Positions 33,867 through 43,299 of a stretch of 64,000 nucleotides of DNA are shown one piece after another (the stretch's first letter is position 1; every line of letters starts with the position of its first letter). The stretch covers positions 62,001 through 126,000 of the forward strand of contig JBMNHZ010000009.1 of assembly GCA_050950645.1 (NCBI GenBank), given 5' to 3'. The DNA is from BRH-c25 sp012519325 (GTDB lineage Bacteria; Bacillota; Clostridia; Lutisporales; Lutisporaceae). The notes under the pieces are model-generated. The model saw nothing but the letters and a program-made list of their open reading frames with translations. It was not told the origin of the DNA and searched no databases. Position numbers and translations under genes: made by a program.

Positions 33867-34986
33867 TTTGTGTAAACCTCTTGGCTGATGTAGAATAAAT
33901 ACATCAACCAGGAGGTTTTAAAATGGGAAGAAGAAACGAAAGTCCGGAGAAGAAAAAGAGAAGAGCCTTGATAGCGGAGCTTTTGAAAGACACTCCGATC
34001 AAGGACGGAGAAGACGTGAATGCTCTCATGAGAGAGCTGCTGTCAGAGGTGCTGGAAAACGGCCTACAAGGAGAACTGGACGATGAATTGGGCTATACCA
34101 GGTACGATTATCGTAACAAAAACACAGATAACAGCAGAAACGGTTACTTTGACAAAACCGTACATACTCTAGCTACGGAGACATAGAACTTGACATTCCC
34201 AGAGACAGAAACGGTGAATTTGAGCCCAAACTAGTGAAGAAACACCAAAACACCTTGACCCAGGATATCGAAGCTAAGATCCTGTCCATGTATGCTAAAG
34301 GCATGGGCACCGGAGACATTGAACATCATGTTCAGGATCTATATGGTATTGAGATGAGCGATACAACTATCAGCAGGGTAACGGATAAGATCCTTCCGGT
34401 TTGTATCTTACAAGGACTTAAAACCCCTTATGGCGGACCTAAAAAGGGTTTATGCTGCACCTACCGAGGAAACGGCCCTTTTTGAACTAGATACGTTTGA
34501 AGAGAAGTGGTCCAAATACCCAAAGATTGCGGTTTCATGGAGACTGGCCGACACTATCCACCTATTTCAAGTATCCCCAGGAGGTTAGAACCCTTATATA
34601 TACCACCAATATGATTGAAAACTTCAATCGCCAGCTGCGCAAGGTAACTAAAAGCAAGACCATATTTCCGACGGATGACAGCCTCATGAAGATCCTTTAC
34701 TTGGCAATGACGGATGTCACTAAGAAATGGGCACAGAGCCGTAGGGACCGGGGAAAAATCCATTCCCAGCTAGAGATCTATTTTGCGGATCGGCTCGACG
34801 GATAAGGGCTACACCAGCTTTTTTGCACAAGTAAAGAACCAGGGCAAAGCCCTTAAAGCTTCGCTTTTTCTTGACTTGCTTAAAAACTGGTGTATAATGC
34901 AATTAAGGGTCAAGTGCCTATAAATGGCCTTTGACCCTTAATATATTTTTCATATTCTACATCAGATTTTAGAGTTTACACAAAAC
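33866..34986 (+). mobile_element. Decayed IS256-family element
   Basis: The left end GTTTGTGTAAAC (33866-33877) and right end GTTTACACAAAAC (34974-34986) are inverted repeats. Both are extended by CTGATGTAGAAT inwards (left around 33885, right as ATTCTACATCAG around 34955). At about 1.1 kb it is shorter than a usual IS256 (about 1.3 kb) because of an internal deletion. No matching target duplication is visible at the flanks. A hairpin AAGGGTCAA / TTTGACCCTT with a T-run (34905-34950) lies before the right end. Confidence 0.85.
33923..34805 (+). pseudogene. IS256-family transposase, frameshifted and deleted
   Basis: The N-terminal part (33923-34186) has 'LLKDTPIKDGEDVNALMREL' and 'GELDDELGYTRYD', then shifts frame near 34170. 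A second piece (about 34170-34485) contains 'KNTLTQDIEAKILSMYAKG'-like 'HQNTLTQDIEAKILSMY' and 'IEMSDTTISRVTDKI'. The catalytic centre is missing. The tail (34497-34805) resumes with 'IYTTNMIENFNRQLRKVTKS' and ends normally. At least two lesions make it inactive. The N-terminal start follows CCAGGAGG. Confidence 0.9.
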
Positions 34987-35124
34987 TCGGGATACTACCT
35001 AAATTTGACGCTATCATTTCAACAACAATTGTGGCTTGTTTTCACATAATCTGATATAATTCTTTTGTATGTTTATTATCTTTGACTACAATATTCAAGC
35101 TATTTCTACAGGAGGCATATAATT

Positions 35125-36006
35125 ATGATATTTCTCGTATTAGCGATACTGTGTTCTTCCAGTCTAAGCATTATAATGAAGTTCTCATCTAAACGCAAAC
35201 CCAATCTCTTGGCAATGAACTTTTTTATCTTTGTCAGTGCAACACTCTTTAGTATACTACTGGTCATCAAACAAGTAGTAACTGATCCTGAGTGGCTTCC
35301 TGTACTGCTTTCCGAATTTGGACAAGCAGCTGTCACACCTTTTACATTTGCATTGTTAATGGGTTTAATAAATGCAGTTCTATATACCGTTGCGTTTTAT
35401 GTGCTGCAGGTAAGTGTAGCTCGCAATGGAACTGCAATGACTTATACTTTCAACAAGCTTGGTATAATAATACCGGCAGTTTTGTCTGTTTTATTATTTC
35501 ATGAAAAACCCAAATTATCGCAGGGTTCAGGGGTTTTAATTGCATTTTTGGCAATATCACTTATATACTTTAAAAAAGAAGAAAACAGTGCTATTACATT
35601 GAAGGCAGCACTGCTTGGCACATTTTTACTTGGAGGTTTCTCCACCTTTACATCTAAGATATATCAAGTATATGGAGCAGAAAGGTATGAAAATCTATTT
35701 ATTCTATTTACTTACTTGTTCGCATTAATTATTTCGGGCGTATTCATGCTGGTTAAGGATCGCAGAATCAAGTGCTCGGATGTAATATTCGGTTTAATGG
35801 CAGGAATACCTTCTCAACTTGTAACTTTGCTGGTACTTCTTGCATTAACATCAATCCCTGCATTTGTCGTATTTCCACTTAACTCAGCAGGAGCAATTCT
35901 GGTAATAAATATTATTAACCTGATTTTCTTTAAAGAAAAACTGACTATCCGCCAGTTTATAGCTATTGGCTTGATAATTTCAGCTATTATCCTGATGAAT
36001 ATATGA
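35125..36006 (+). CDS. EamA-like multidrug/metabolite transporter
   Basis: The 293-residue product has nine or ten hydrophobic helices and the typical second-repeat end 'VVFPLNSAGAILVINIINLIF' then 'KEKLTIRQFIAIGLIISAII'. It resembles SMR/EamA-type exporters; the substrate is unknown. It starts at ATG 35125 behind CAGGAGGCAT. It is not closely related to the EamA gene at 25889. The stop TGA is followed by about 135 bases without a clear gene. Confidence 0.82.
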   Translation: MIFLVLAILCSSSLSIIMKFSSKRKPNLLAMNFFIFVSATLFSILLVIKQVVTDPEWLPVLLSEFGQAAVTPFTFALLMGLINAVLYTVAFYVLQVSVARNGTAMTYTFNKLGIIIPAVLSVLLFHEKPKLSQGSGVLIAFLAISLIYFKKEENSAITLKAALLGTFLLGGFSTFTSKIYQVYGAERYENLFILFTYLFALIISGVFMLVKDRRIKCSDVIFGLMAGIPSQLVTLLVLLALTSIPAFVVFPLNSAGAILVINIINLIFFKEKLTIRQFIAIGLIISAIILMNI

Positions 36007-36140
36007 ATGATTTCGAAGTTGGAGCCCGGTAATGCTTCGGATATTGCTGCAGGTATTGCTTTAGCAGAAGAGATTAATTATAATAAAGTAGAATACCTAT
36101 AAAATACAAGGATTCGGCAAATCGCTAAGGAGGAAGGAAT

Positions 36141-36674
36141 GTGACTGAGTATAAGGGACGTTGGGAAGCGATAAGAGGTCCCTTAATAGTGACAGCTGCG
36201 TTAATAGCATTAATAATATATATATATGTTTTTGTCTCTCACGGCTTCTGGGCTTACTTTTTTATTGGACTGTTGCTGCTGTTTATTCCTATTGCATATA
36301 GCGGCTTGATACTGAAAATAACAATAAATGAAAAGAAGATAGTTATAGTAAGGCCTTTTACCAGGATGACTGTTAAGTTTGAGGATGTGGCATTATGTGC
36401 AGTTCATTGCGTTGATAATGGGAAATACCTAATTTATGCTTTTGTAAAGCAAAGGTATCACCGGGGTTATACGGTTAAGGGTATAAAACCCAAGCTTCCT
36501 TTTGAGGAAGTTGTTAAAAGGTCTTCAAAGGAAGAAGGCCTGGATTTGGACGTGAATTTTAACAGGGCAAAGAAAATTCCGGTATCATTTGTTGAAAATG
36601 GCCAGGAGCTTAAAGACAGGTTCATGCTGGAAGTAGGGAAATATCATGTAAAGATTATGGAGGGTGAAGAATAG
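36141..36674 (+). CDS. Small membrane protein with PH-like domain
   Basis: The 177-residue product has two adjacent N-terminal helices (about 14-34 and 38-60), then a soluble part beginning 'LKITINEKKIVIVRPFTRM'. That layout is typical of bacterial PH-like (YdbS/DUF304-like) membrane proteins. The C-terminal half is rich in Lys and Glu and unrecognised. The GTG start is behind AAGGAGGAAGGA. A compact terminator follows at once. Confidence 0.7.
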   Translation: MTEYKGRWEAIRGPLIVTAALIALIIYIYVFVSHGFWAYFFIGLLLLFIPIAYSGLILKITINEKKIVIVRPFTRMTVKFEDVALCAVHCVDNGKYLIYAFVKQRYHRGYTVKGIKPKLPFEEVVKRSSKEEGLDLDVNFNRAKKIPVSFVENGQELKDRFMLEVGKYHVKIMEGEE

Positions 36675-36699
36675 GAACTTCGAAAGGAAGTTCTTTTTT
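36674..36699 (+). terminator. Terminator after the PH-like gene
   Basis: GGAACTTC pairs with GAAGTTC around GAAAG, followed by TTTTTTAT. Confidence 0.85.
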
Positions 36700-36759
36700 A
36701 TATTAAAGAATATTTCTTCAATACAATATTTAAATAAAATGCATTTATTTACATGCCGG

Positions 36760-38318
36760 ATTGCAACCATAGTGTAAAATTACTGTAGGGAAAAAAATGA
36801 AAAGAGACCAACCTTCTGATAGAATGAAGATGCAAAGTCAAACACCTAAAAGAAGGAGGTCTCTTTGGATATGATTATACAACTTTTAACGGAAGAAGGC
36901 ATTAGAAATTTACAAGAATCCATATTAGCATTGGTGATAAAGGGCGATGGTTTTACAGATGTAGTAGCAAAAGTAAAGGAACAGACAGATGCTTTAGGAC
37001 GTGAAATATGCAAACAAATATTTGAGTCTTTAGATGAGTCTATCTACCAGGATCCCAAAAGGAAAAAAGATTGGTATGTCGAGAGAAAAGCTGAATCTAA
37101 GAAAATTATTACTCATTTAGGAGAAATAGAGTATAAACGGAGCTACTATCGTTCGCGCAAGGGCAAAGGATATAGGCACTTACTTGATGAACTTTTAGGT
37201 ATAGATGTGCATGAAAGAATAGATCAAGGAGTGAGAGCAGACATGACAGAGCATGCAGCAAATGTCTCGTACCAGAAGGCAGGAGAGTTAGCATGTGATG
37301 TAAAAATCAGCAGGCAAACAGTTATGAATGGTGTACATAAGCTTAAGGAATTAAAGGTTGAATCATTAGGGGCTGAGCATAAGGGAATAGAAACTCTATA
37401 TATAGATGCAGATGAGGACCATATATCATTGCAAAGTGGAAAAAAAGCCATGCCCAGGCTAATATATATACACGAAGGCATTAAAAAATCCGGAGGCAGA
37501 AATGAACTAATAAATCCCTTCTACTTTGCAAGCCTAAGAAAGAACCCTGACGCATTATGGCAAGAAGTATATGAGCATGTAGAGGATACATACAATACTG
37601 ACATAATAAAGACCGTTTACATATCAGGAGACGGAGCAGCTTGGATTAAGAAGGGGCTGGAATATTTTCCGAAAGCCAAATTTGTATTGGATCGATATCA
37701 TATGAACAAATATGTAATTAAGGCAACGGCTAATAATAGGGAATATAGGAGCAGGATATGGGAAGCATTGAACTTAAGTGACCTTAAAGCATTAAAGAAA
37801 GTAATGAAAGAGCTTTATGATGAAACAGAGAGCGAAAGAAAACGTAAAGAGATCCGGGAGAGTTTTCTTTACTTTAAGAACAATTGGGATGGAATAGAAA
37901 TCTATGAAAAAGAAAGGGAAAGTATAGTAGGATGCAGTGCGGAAGGACATAACAGCCATATACTTGCTGATCGCATGAGCAGCAGGCCAAAGGGCTGGAG
38001 TATGGAAGGTGCAGAGAAAATGGCAAGGTTAAGGGCATTTAAAGCAAACGGCGGCAATGTATATGATTTTATGAAGGAACAGAAGAAAGAAAAGAAACTC
38101 TATGATATTACTACAAAGCTCTTAAAAGAGACAAAAAAGAAGCTCAAACAGAAAAAGACAGCCGAGATAATTGGAAACATTGAAGTCTTCAAAATAGGAA
38201 GGATAACGGGACTTTATAAGGCATTGAAAGAGCTCTGCTGAGATATGTTGTTGATATATTAATGAAGGTGAAGTCTAATTCTTATTTTCCTATAGTAAAT
38301 TGACACGATCATTGCAAC
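36760..38318 (+). mobile_element. ISLre2-family insertion sequence, intact copy D
   Basis: The element spans about 36768-38310 (1543 bp). The left end CATAGTGTAAAATTACTGTA and the right end, read inwards, GATCGTGTCAATTTACTATA, form imperfect terminal repeats. ATTGCAAC flanks it on both sides (36760-36767 and 38311-38318). It is a distinct lineage from copies A and B. Confidence 0.9.
36865..38241 (+). CDS. ISLre2-family transposase (copy D)
   Basis: The 458-residue protein has the family blocks 'YIDADEDHISLQSG', 'YISGDGAAWIKKGLEYF' with 'VLDRYHMNKY', and 'CSAEGHNSHILADRMSSRP' with 'GWSMEGAEKMARLRAF'. TTG 36865 lies at ideal distance from AAGGAGGT; the ATG two codons later (36871) is the alternative. 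It looks intact. The rest of the protein differs clearly from copies A and B, so it arrived separately. Confidence 0.94.
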   Translation: MDMIIQLLTEEGIRNLQESILALVIKGDGFTDVVAKVKEQTDALGREICKQIFESLDESIYQDPKRKKDWYVERKAESKKIITHLGEIEYKRSYYRSRKGKGYRHLLDELLGIDVHERIDQGVRADMTEHAANVSYQKAGELACDVKISRQTVMNGVHKLKELKVESLGAEHKGIETLYIDADEDHISLQSGKKAMPRLIYIHEGIKKSGGRNELINPFYFASLRKNPDALWQEVYEHVEDTYNTDIIKTVYISGDGAAWIKKGLEYFPKAKFVLDRYHMNKYVIKATANNREYRSRIWEALNLSDLKALKKVMKELYDETESERKRKEIRESFLYFKNNWDGIEIYEKERESIVGCSAEGHNSHILADRMSSRPKGWSMEGAEKMARLRAFKANGGNVYDFMKEQKKEKKLYDITTKLLKETKKKLKQKKTAEIIGNIEVFKIGRITGLYKALKELC

Positions 38319-38395
38319 AAATTATCGCAGAAAACGTCATATTTCATGATATAATAAGTTTATGAAGCAATATATTACATAATTGTGAGGTGCCT

Positions 38396-39856
38396 ATGAA
38401 AAAGAAGAAAAATTTTGCCGTAATTATTACACTGCTATTAGTATTAATCTTTGCCGCTGCTTGTACATATAATCAGGCTCCACCGGCAATAACCACAAAT
38501 CCGATACCTGTAATTGAAGAACAGCCCCAGGAAACAATTGTTTCAGAGGTTTATGAAGCTCCTGCCCCTGCTGAAACAATATACATAAGCGCCAGCAAGC
38601 TTAAGGTCAGAGAGTCGGCAGGAACCGGCGCGAAGGTATTGGATAATCTTATCAAAGGCACTGCTGTAGATATAATCGAAGAAAAAAAGGATGATTCAGG
38701 AAATTCCTGGTATAAGATAAGCTATGACGGTACAATAGGGAATGAGGAAGGCTGGATAGCTGCCGAGTATACTGTCAGGGACAGGACGGAGCTTCTGAGT
38801 GAAGACCTGAAAAAGCTTGATTTTTCACCTCAGAATAAGACTTATGAATACCCGGGGAACCCCAGAGTAGAGGCAAGGGGAATATACCTCACAAAATATT
38901 CCGCTTCAAACGACAGGCTGGACAAGCTCATTGAAATGACAAAAAGGACAAAAATTAACACCTTTGTTATTGATGTCAAGGACGATAAAGGACATATGCT
39001 TTTTCCAACTAAGGCTGCGGAGAAGTATAGTCCTGAAGCCAACAAGTATGCTACTGTCAAGGATATTGGGGCGCTGATGAAAAAGCTCAAGGAGAATAAT
39101 ATATATACAGTTGCCAGAATAGTGTCCTTTAAGGATCCCACTTATGCCAAGCAGCATCCGGACAAGGCTATTATATATAAGGACAGTGGAAAGCCTTTTA
39201 CAAATAGCGATGGTTTAATTTGGGTATCTGCTTATGACAAAGTTCTGTGGGAGTATAACATTGAGGTTTCAAAGGAAGCAGCGGAAGCAGGCTTTAATGA
39301 AATACAATTTGACTATGTAAGATTCCCTGCATCGGATGGAGGTAAATTGGACAAATCTTTGGACTATAGGAATACCACGGGAGAATCAAAGCCTCAGGCT
39401 ATACAGGATTACCTGATATATGCAAGGGAAAAGTTGTCTCCATTAAATGTATATATAGCAGCGGACGTATATGGGCTGGTAGGTTCGGTAGCGGATGACA
39501 TGGCACTGGGACAGTATTGGGAAGCGGTCAGCAATGCGGTTGACTATATATGTCCTATGATGTATCCAAGCCACTATGCCAACGGTACTTATAGGCTTCC
39601 GGTGCCTGATGCATATCCCTATGAGACTGTTTTCCATTCTGCCAAGGATTCTGCCGCCCGAAACAAGAATATTGCGACACCTGCGTCTATAAGGCCATGG
39701 ATACAGGATTTTACTGCGCCTTGGGTGTCTGGTCATATTAAATACTCGGACAAGCAGGTAAAGGAACAGATAAAAGCTCTCGAAGAGAACGGCATTAAGG
39801 AATTTCTTCTTTGGAATGCCGGAAACAGGTATTCGGAAGGAGCAGTTATGCAGTAG
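38396..39856 (+). CDS. Lipoprotein with SH3b domain and DUF4015-type glycoside hydrolase domain
   Basis: The 486-residue product has a lipoprotein signal ending 'IFAAAC' (Cys near 23). An SH3b domain follows (about 62-127, 'LKVRESAGTGAKVLDNLIKG', 'EGWIAAEY'). A TIM-barrel of the putative glycoside hydrolase family DUF4015 (about 155-480) shows 'ARGIYLTKYSA', 'VIDVKDDKGHM', the hallmark 'IQFDYVRFPASDG' and 'VDYICPMMYPSHY'. The substrate is unknown; the SH3b suggests wall polysaccharide. ATG 38396 behind GTGAGGTG is preferred over the GTG two codons earlier. A palindromic repeat starts two bases after its stop. Confidence 0.9.
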   Translation: MKKKKNFAVIITLLLVLIFAAACTYNQAPPAITTNPIPVIEEQPQETIVSEVYEAPAPAETIYISASKLKVRESAGTGAKVLDNLIKGTAVDIIEEKKDDSGNSWYKISYDGTIGNEEGWIAAEYTVRDRTELLSEDLKKLDFSPQNKTYEYPGNPRVEARGIYLTKYSASNDRLDKLIEMTKRTKINTFVIDVKDDKGHMLFPTKAAEKYSPEANKYATVKDIGALMKKLKENNIYTVARIVSFKDPTYAKQHPDKAIIYKDSGKPFTNSDGLIWVSAYDKVLWEYNIEVSKEAAEAGFNEIQFDYVRFPASDGGKLDKSLDYRNTTGESKPQAIQDYLIYAREKLSPLNVYIAADVYGLVGSVADDMALGQYWEAVSNAVDYICPMMYPSHYANGTYRLPVPDAYPYETVFHSAKDSAARNKNIATPASIRPWIQDFTAPWVSGHIKYSDKQVKEQIKALEENGIKEFLLWNAGNRYSEGAVMQ

Positions 39857-39857
39857 A

Positions 39858-39932
39858 AGAGGACACGGGGACGTTTCTCCTGTCCCCGAAGAGGACACGG
39901 GGACGTTTCTCCTGTCCCCGTGTCGCATTCTT
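39858..39932. repeat. Palindromic repeat element, copy 2 of 5 (tandemly duplicated)
   Basis: The 33-base unit beginning GAAGAGGACACGGGGACG and ending CTCCTGTCCCC occurs twice in direct tandem, followed by GTGTCGCATTCTT. GGGGACG and CGTCCCC-type arms allow hairpins. It lies between two convergent genes. Confidence 0.78.
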
Positions 39933-39933
39933 C

Positions 39934-41003
39934 TTATTTTACGAAGTGATTGTATAACCTTATACTCTTTGACGTATATGACAATTTGAAAAAAGGATTG
40001 TTGTATATGACATTTTTTATTATTGGGATATTCAAAGTTCCTATCAAAAAATCCAGCTTTGAATTGTCAAGGGTATTAAGTGCTTTTCTGTGTTCATGAA
40101 TCTTTTGGATATCCTCAAATATTGGTTGTGTAAGAGTATTGTAATCATCGCCGTTTACAATGGCACGGGCTGCAAGGATGCCGCTTTCTATGGCATTAAG
40201 ACTGCCGCAGCCTATAAAATCATCTGTTAAGCCGGCACAATTTCCAACCAGCAGAACATTGCCCTTTTGGCGGGGCTGGCAAAAGCCGCAGTCGTGCTCT
40301 GCATCTGTTGTGCCGGATATATAATGCTGTATATTTTCGGTTAGGAGAAACTTCTTCCAGTAGTAATCAAGCTCATAACTGGTTATGCCGTTTATAATCA
40401 TCACAATGCAGGCTTCTTTATCGCTTTTGGGGACAAGATAACAGAAGCCGTTTTTTGCATAATCCTTGTTTAGCCACATAATAATATCTGTAGGCTTGAA
40501 TCTTCCCACAATCGTTGCAATTCTGGAATGAGCGTTAAAAAGGTATCTGTCCATAGCTTAAGTTTCTTGGAGATTATGCTGTTTGAAGTGGCAGCTACAA
40601 CAAAATTAAATTCATTTATAATATCTTCAATTTCCGCATATCTGTTGAAGATTATTGGAGCCTTTAAACAATTCAGCAGCTGGTACTCCAGTGCGTCCTT
40701 GGAATAACCCCTTCTGAAAATATACCCCAGGCTGCCTCTTTCAGTCGCTTTAGCCTTTGGCGAATACATTATTATTTTTTTCATATGATTTACTGGCATA
40801 AGCTGAAGTCCATATTGTTTCTTTAAATATTTCAGGGGATCCATTATAGGCATGTTTAGAATTCTTGGCCATATTAAGGCATAATCAATAGACTCTCCTA
40901 TATGGGCGCGCATTTCGAAAATCACAGGCCGTATGCAATGCTTTTCAAGTTCTATGGCACAGGATAGACCGGATAATCCGGCTCCGATTATTGCCACCCT
41001 CAT
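39934..41003 (-). pseudogene. FAD/NAD(P)-dependent oxidoreductase, frameshifted (paralogue 1)
   Basis: The N-terminal part (40470-41003) starts 'RVAIIGAGLSGLSCAIELEK', a Rossmann FAD-binding GxGxxG, and runs to 'KLKLWTDTF'. The remainder (39934-40554) continues in another frame from 'SRIATIVGRFKPTDIIMWLN' through 'GNVLLVGNCAGLTDDF' (the second FAD motif) to the end. The shift falls at a run of five T near 40540. Together they give one protein of about 350 residues, resembling geranylgeranyl-reductase-like flavoproteins. A base error in a homopolymer could explain it, but the paralogue opposite is also broken. A TTATATTACCTCCGG leader precedes the start. Confidence 0.82.
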
Positions 41004-41175
41004 TTTATATTACCTCCGGATACAGAGACTTTGTATATGAATTGCTGGAAAAATTTTGTGCAATTTGAATTCTAATGTAAATATCTGACACAAGACATAT
41101 ATTAAGAATGATATCTGCAATGCTGCAAAAAACATTATGGTAATTGTTGTACTGAAGGAAAGGAGAAGCACCGCT

Positions 41176-41460
41176 ATGGAAGAATTATCCCAGGAATATG
41201 TATTAAGCATAGTTTTCAGAAACTCCATTGACAAGGAGGAACTGCTGCTTAAGAAGTATGAGGAGTATTACAGGGTAATAAACCAGGTTTCATACAATAA
41301 AAACTTAGTAAACGTTAGAAATCCTGAAGTAAGACATGTCTTCACACAGCTGAGGGATGACGAGATGCGTGATATAGCAAGAATACAGCAAAAGATTGAA
41401 AGGAATAAAGGCTCCTCAGGAATAATTGCAAAGATAATACCGAAAAAAACCAAGTATTGA
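41176..41460 (+). CDS. Small helical protein of unknown function
   Basis: The 94-residue protein is almost entirely helical and charged ('ELLLKKYEEYYRVINQV', 'LRDDEMRDIARIQQKIE') and ends in a basic tail ('IPKKTKY'). It resembles short coat-F or ferritin-like helical-bundle proteins in style, but I cannot assign a family. ATG 41176 is behind AAAGGAGAAGC; the frame extends upstream to 41137 without a ribosome site. It lies between two divergent oxidoreductase paralogues and is co-directional with the second, 35 bases upstream of it. Confidence 0.7.
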   Translation: MEELSQEYVLSIVFRNSIDKEELLLKKYEEYYRVINQVSYNKNLVNVRNPEVRHVFTQLRDDEMRDIARIQQKIERNKGSSGIIAKIIPKKTKY

Positions 41461-41495
41461 GAGCAAATACTGGAAAGGCATGGGGGAAATAATTA

Positions 41496-42566
41496 ATGAA
41501 AGTGGCGATCATAGGTGCAGGCTTAGCAGGGCTATACTGCGTCCATGAACTGGAGAGACTGGGGATAAGCCCTGTAATTTATGAAAAAAACAGCTTTATC
41601 GGAGAATCAATAAACCATGTTGCAGCAGTTTTGAATATTTTGCACAGGCCAATACCTGATATAGTAAGGTACATCAGCAAAAACCACCATCTTAACATAC
41701 AACCTCTTACAACGGTTAATGTACTGGAGCACCATACCCCAATGTGACTACAACATTAAAAGGGTCTTTTGGTTATTTTTTTAAATATACTAAGGATGTT
41801 GACTCTCTTAAATGTCAAATATATGATAAGCTTAAACATACGAAGCTTTTCCTGAATGAAATAGGAGATTATGAAAAGCTTTCGAAAAAGTTTGATTATG
41901 TTGTGGTGGCAAATGGAAATTTGAGCTTTGCAGAGGAACTGAGAATCTGGCAGGGGTGGATCAGAACCTATGTGAGAGGTGCTGTAATTCTGGGGGATTT
42001 TGATCCTAACAGGCTGATTATGTGGATAAATAAAGAATACTTTAAAAACGGCTATGCCTATCTATGCCCCTTTGACAGGCACAGGGCAATATTAGCAGCA
42101 GTTGTAAGCGATGTTAAAGAGAAAGAGATTGATCGGTATTGGGCTTTTTATATACGGAGAAAGAATCAAGAATACGATAATAGAGGAATTCACCATGATG
42201 CACAATAGCGGTTGGGTATATCCACATCAGCTTGGAAACATTATTTTTGCCGGCAATGCAGGAGGTGGGGTTGAACCTTTCTTGGGCTTCGGGCACCTAA
42301 ATTCGGCAATAATGGGCGCAGCGGCGGCCAGGATCATAGCTTTGGGCCGGGATTATGAAAAGCAGATTAAAAGCGAAATGGACAGGAATTATGAGATGTG
42401 GAAGCTAAGGAAAATGTTTAATAAAATGACTAATAATCAGTATGATCTGCTTATTGGAGCTTTAGGGATCCCCGGGGTAAATAAGCTGCTTTACTCCAGT
42501 AATATACATGTTTCTAAGTATGCAGCATTTATAAGTAAGCTTGTATTAAGGGAACCTAACAAGTAG
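41496..42566 (+). pseudogene. FAD/NAD(P)-dependent oxidoreductase, broken in two places (paralogue 2)
   Basis: Three overlapping frames make up one homologue of the gene at 39934. 41496-41747 begins 'KVAIIGAGLAGLYCVHELER'. 41744-42208 continues 'TTTLKGSFGYFFKYTKD' to 'EIDRYWAFYIRRKNQEY'. A piece from about 42165 to 42566 carries 'GNIIFAGNAGGGVEPFLGFG' to the end. The first lesion is next to CCCCAATG near 41742, where stop and GTG overlap. The second is near 42165-42180. Rejoined, the protein would be about 355 residues and align end to end with paralogue 1. Two independent lesions make true decay more likely than one base-calling error. Confidence 0.82.
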
Positions 42567-42584
42567 AAAATTTCATATCCGATA

Positions 42585-43040
42585 TTACAATCCTTTTTTT
42601 TTCAGATGCCTGAACAGCAGGTTTATCCAAGTAAAAGTAAGTATATATGTTACTATAGACCAAGGTACGATCTGCCAGCCGGTAAATACTATTGTCCGGG
42701 TATACAGGCTTAGGAGTTCATAACCAAGCAAGAGCACAGTCCATAAGACGGTATATATAATAGCAGGCTTAATCTTTTCGGGCAAAAACATCGTATATAT
42801 CACCTCAATTACCGGATAAAGAAGTACAGCTGATATTATAATATAAAAAAGCGAGTCTGCTTTATCTACATAATAGTATAGGCCGGCATATTCGCCTAAC
42901 GATGTTTCATAAAGCAAGGAGTAGCCCATGCCGGCAATGGCTATTAGAATATGCTTAAGAGTTACTGGATACTTCAGAGCACACATTAAGAATATAATCC
43001 ATACGACAGCAATGGAACCATAGAAAAGTGATATTGCCAT
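42585..43040 (-). CDS. Small integral membrane protein (CBO0543-like)
   Basis: The 151-residue product has five hydrophobic helices and little else. The ends of the helices carry 'YSLLYETSLGEYAGLYYYVD' and 'WQIVPWSIVTYI', a pattern like the CBO0543 family of clostridial membrane proteins; this match is from memory and tentative. The function is unknown. ATG 43040 has CCGGAGGAAGG upstream. It converges with the broken oxidoreductase. Confidence 0.68.
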   Translation of the reverse strand: MAISLFYGSIAVVWIIFLMCALKYPVTLKHILIAIAGMGYSLLYETSLGEYAGLYYYVDKADSLFYIIISAVLLYPVIEVIYTMFLPEKIKPAIIYTVLWTVLLLGYELLSLYTRTIVFTGWQIVPWSIVTYILTFTWINLLFRHLKKKGL

Positions 43041-43147
43041 TTGTATACCTTCCTCCGGATTTTTGCAAATAATTTTCTGGGATTAGTATGACCCAAGGAT
43101 GTCTTGTTAATCCAAATCTGAATATATAAGTATAATAACCCGCATAA

Positions 43148-43270
43148 TAAGAATAATGCGACAGAAGACACGGGGACGTTTCCCCTGTCTCACTGAAAGC
43201 GAGACACGCGAAACGTCCCCATGTCCTCGGAGAAACGTCCCCATGTCCCCAATTGCGTCGCATAATTCTT
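43148..43270. repeat. Palindromic repeat element, copy 3 of 5
   Basis: Outer arms GAATAATGCGAC (43151) and TGCGTCGCATAATTC (to about 43268) enclose GACACGGGGACGTTTCCCC and inverted GAAACGTCCCCATGTCC copies. The arrangement matches copy 1 at 13240. The DUF116 reading frame extends upstream into this repeat, but its true start is outside it. Confidence 0.8.
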
Positions 43271-43299
43271 CGAATATGTCATATTATGGAGGAAGTAAT

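Noticed and set aside
34986..35124. Target-site duplication for the IS256 remnant
   Set aside because: The 8-9 bases at the two edges do not match, so no duplication can be claimed.
36007..36102. 31-codon frame ending 'EEINYNKVEYL'
   Set aside because: It has no ribosome site and is too short to assign; it may be the tail of a lost gene, but nothing supports translation.
39858..39932. Possible minimal CRISPR array
   Set aside because: There are only two directly adjacent units with no spacers; the sequence belongs to the GGGACACGGGGACGT palindromic repeat family.
43156..43299. Upstream extension of the DUF116 gene
   Set aside because: These codons lie in the palindromic repeat and have no ribosome site, while TTG 43300 has a good one.
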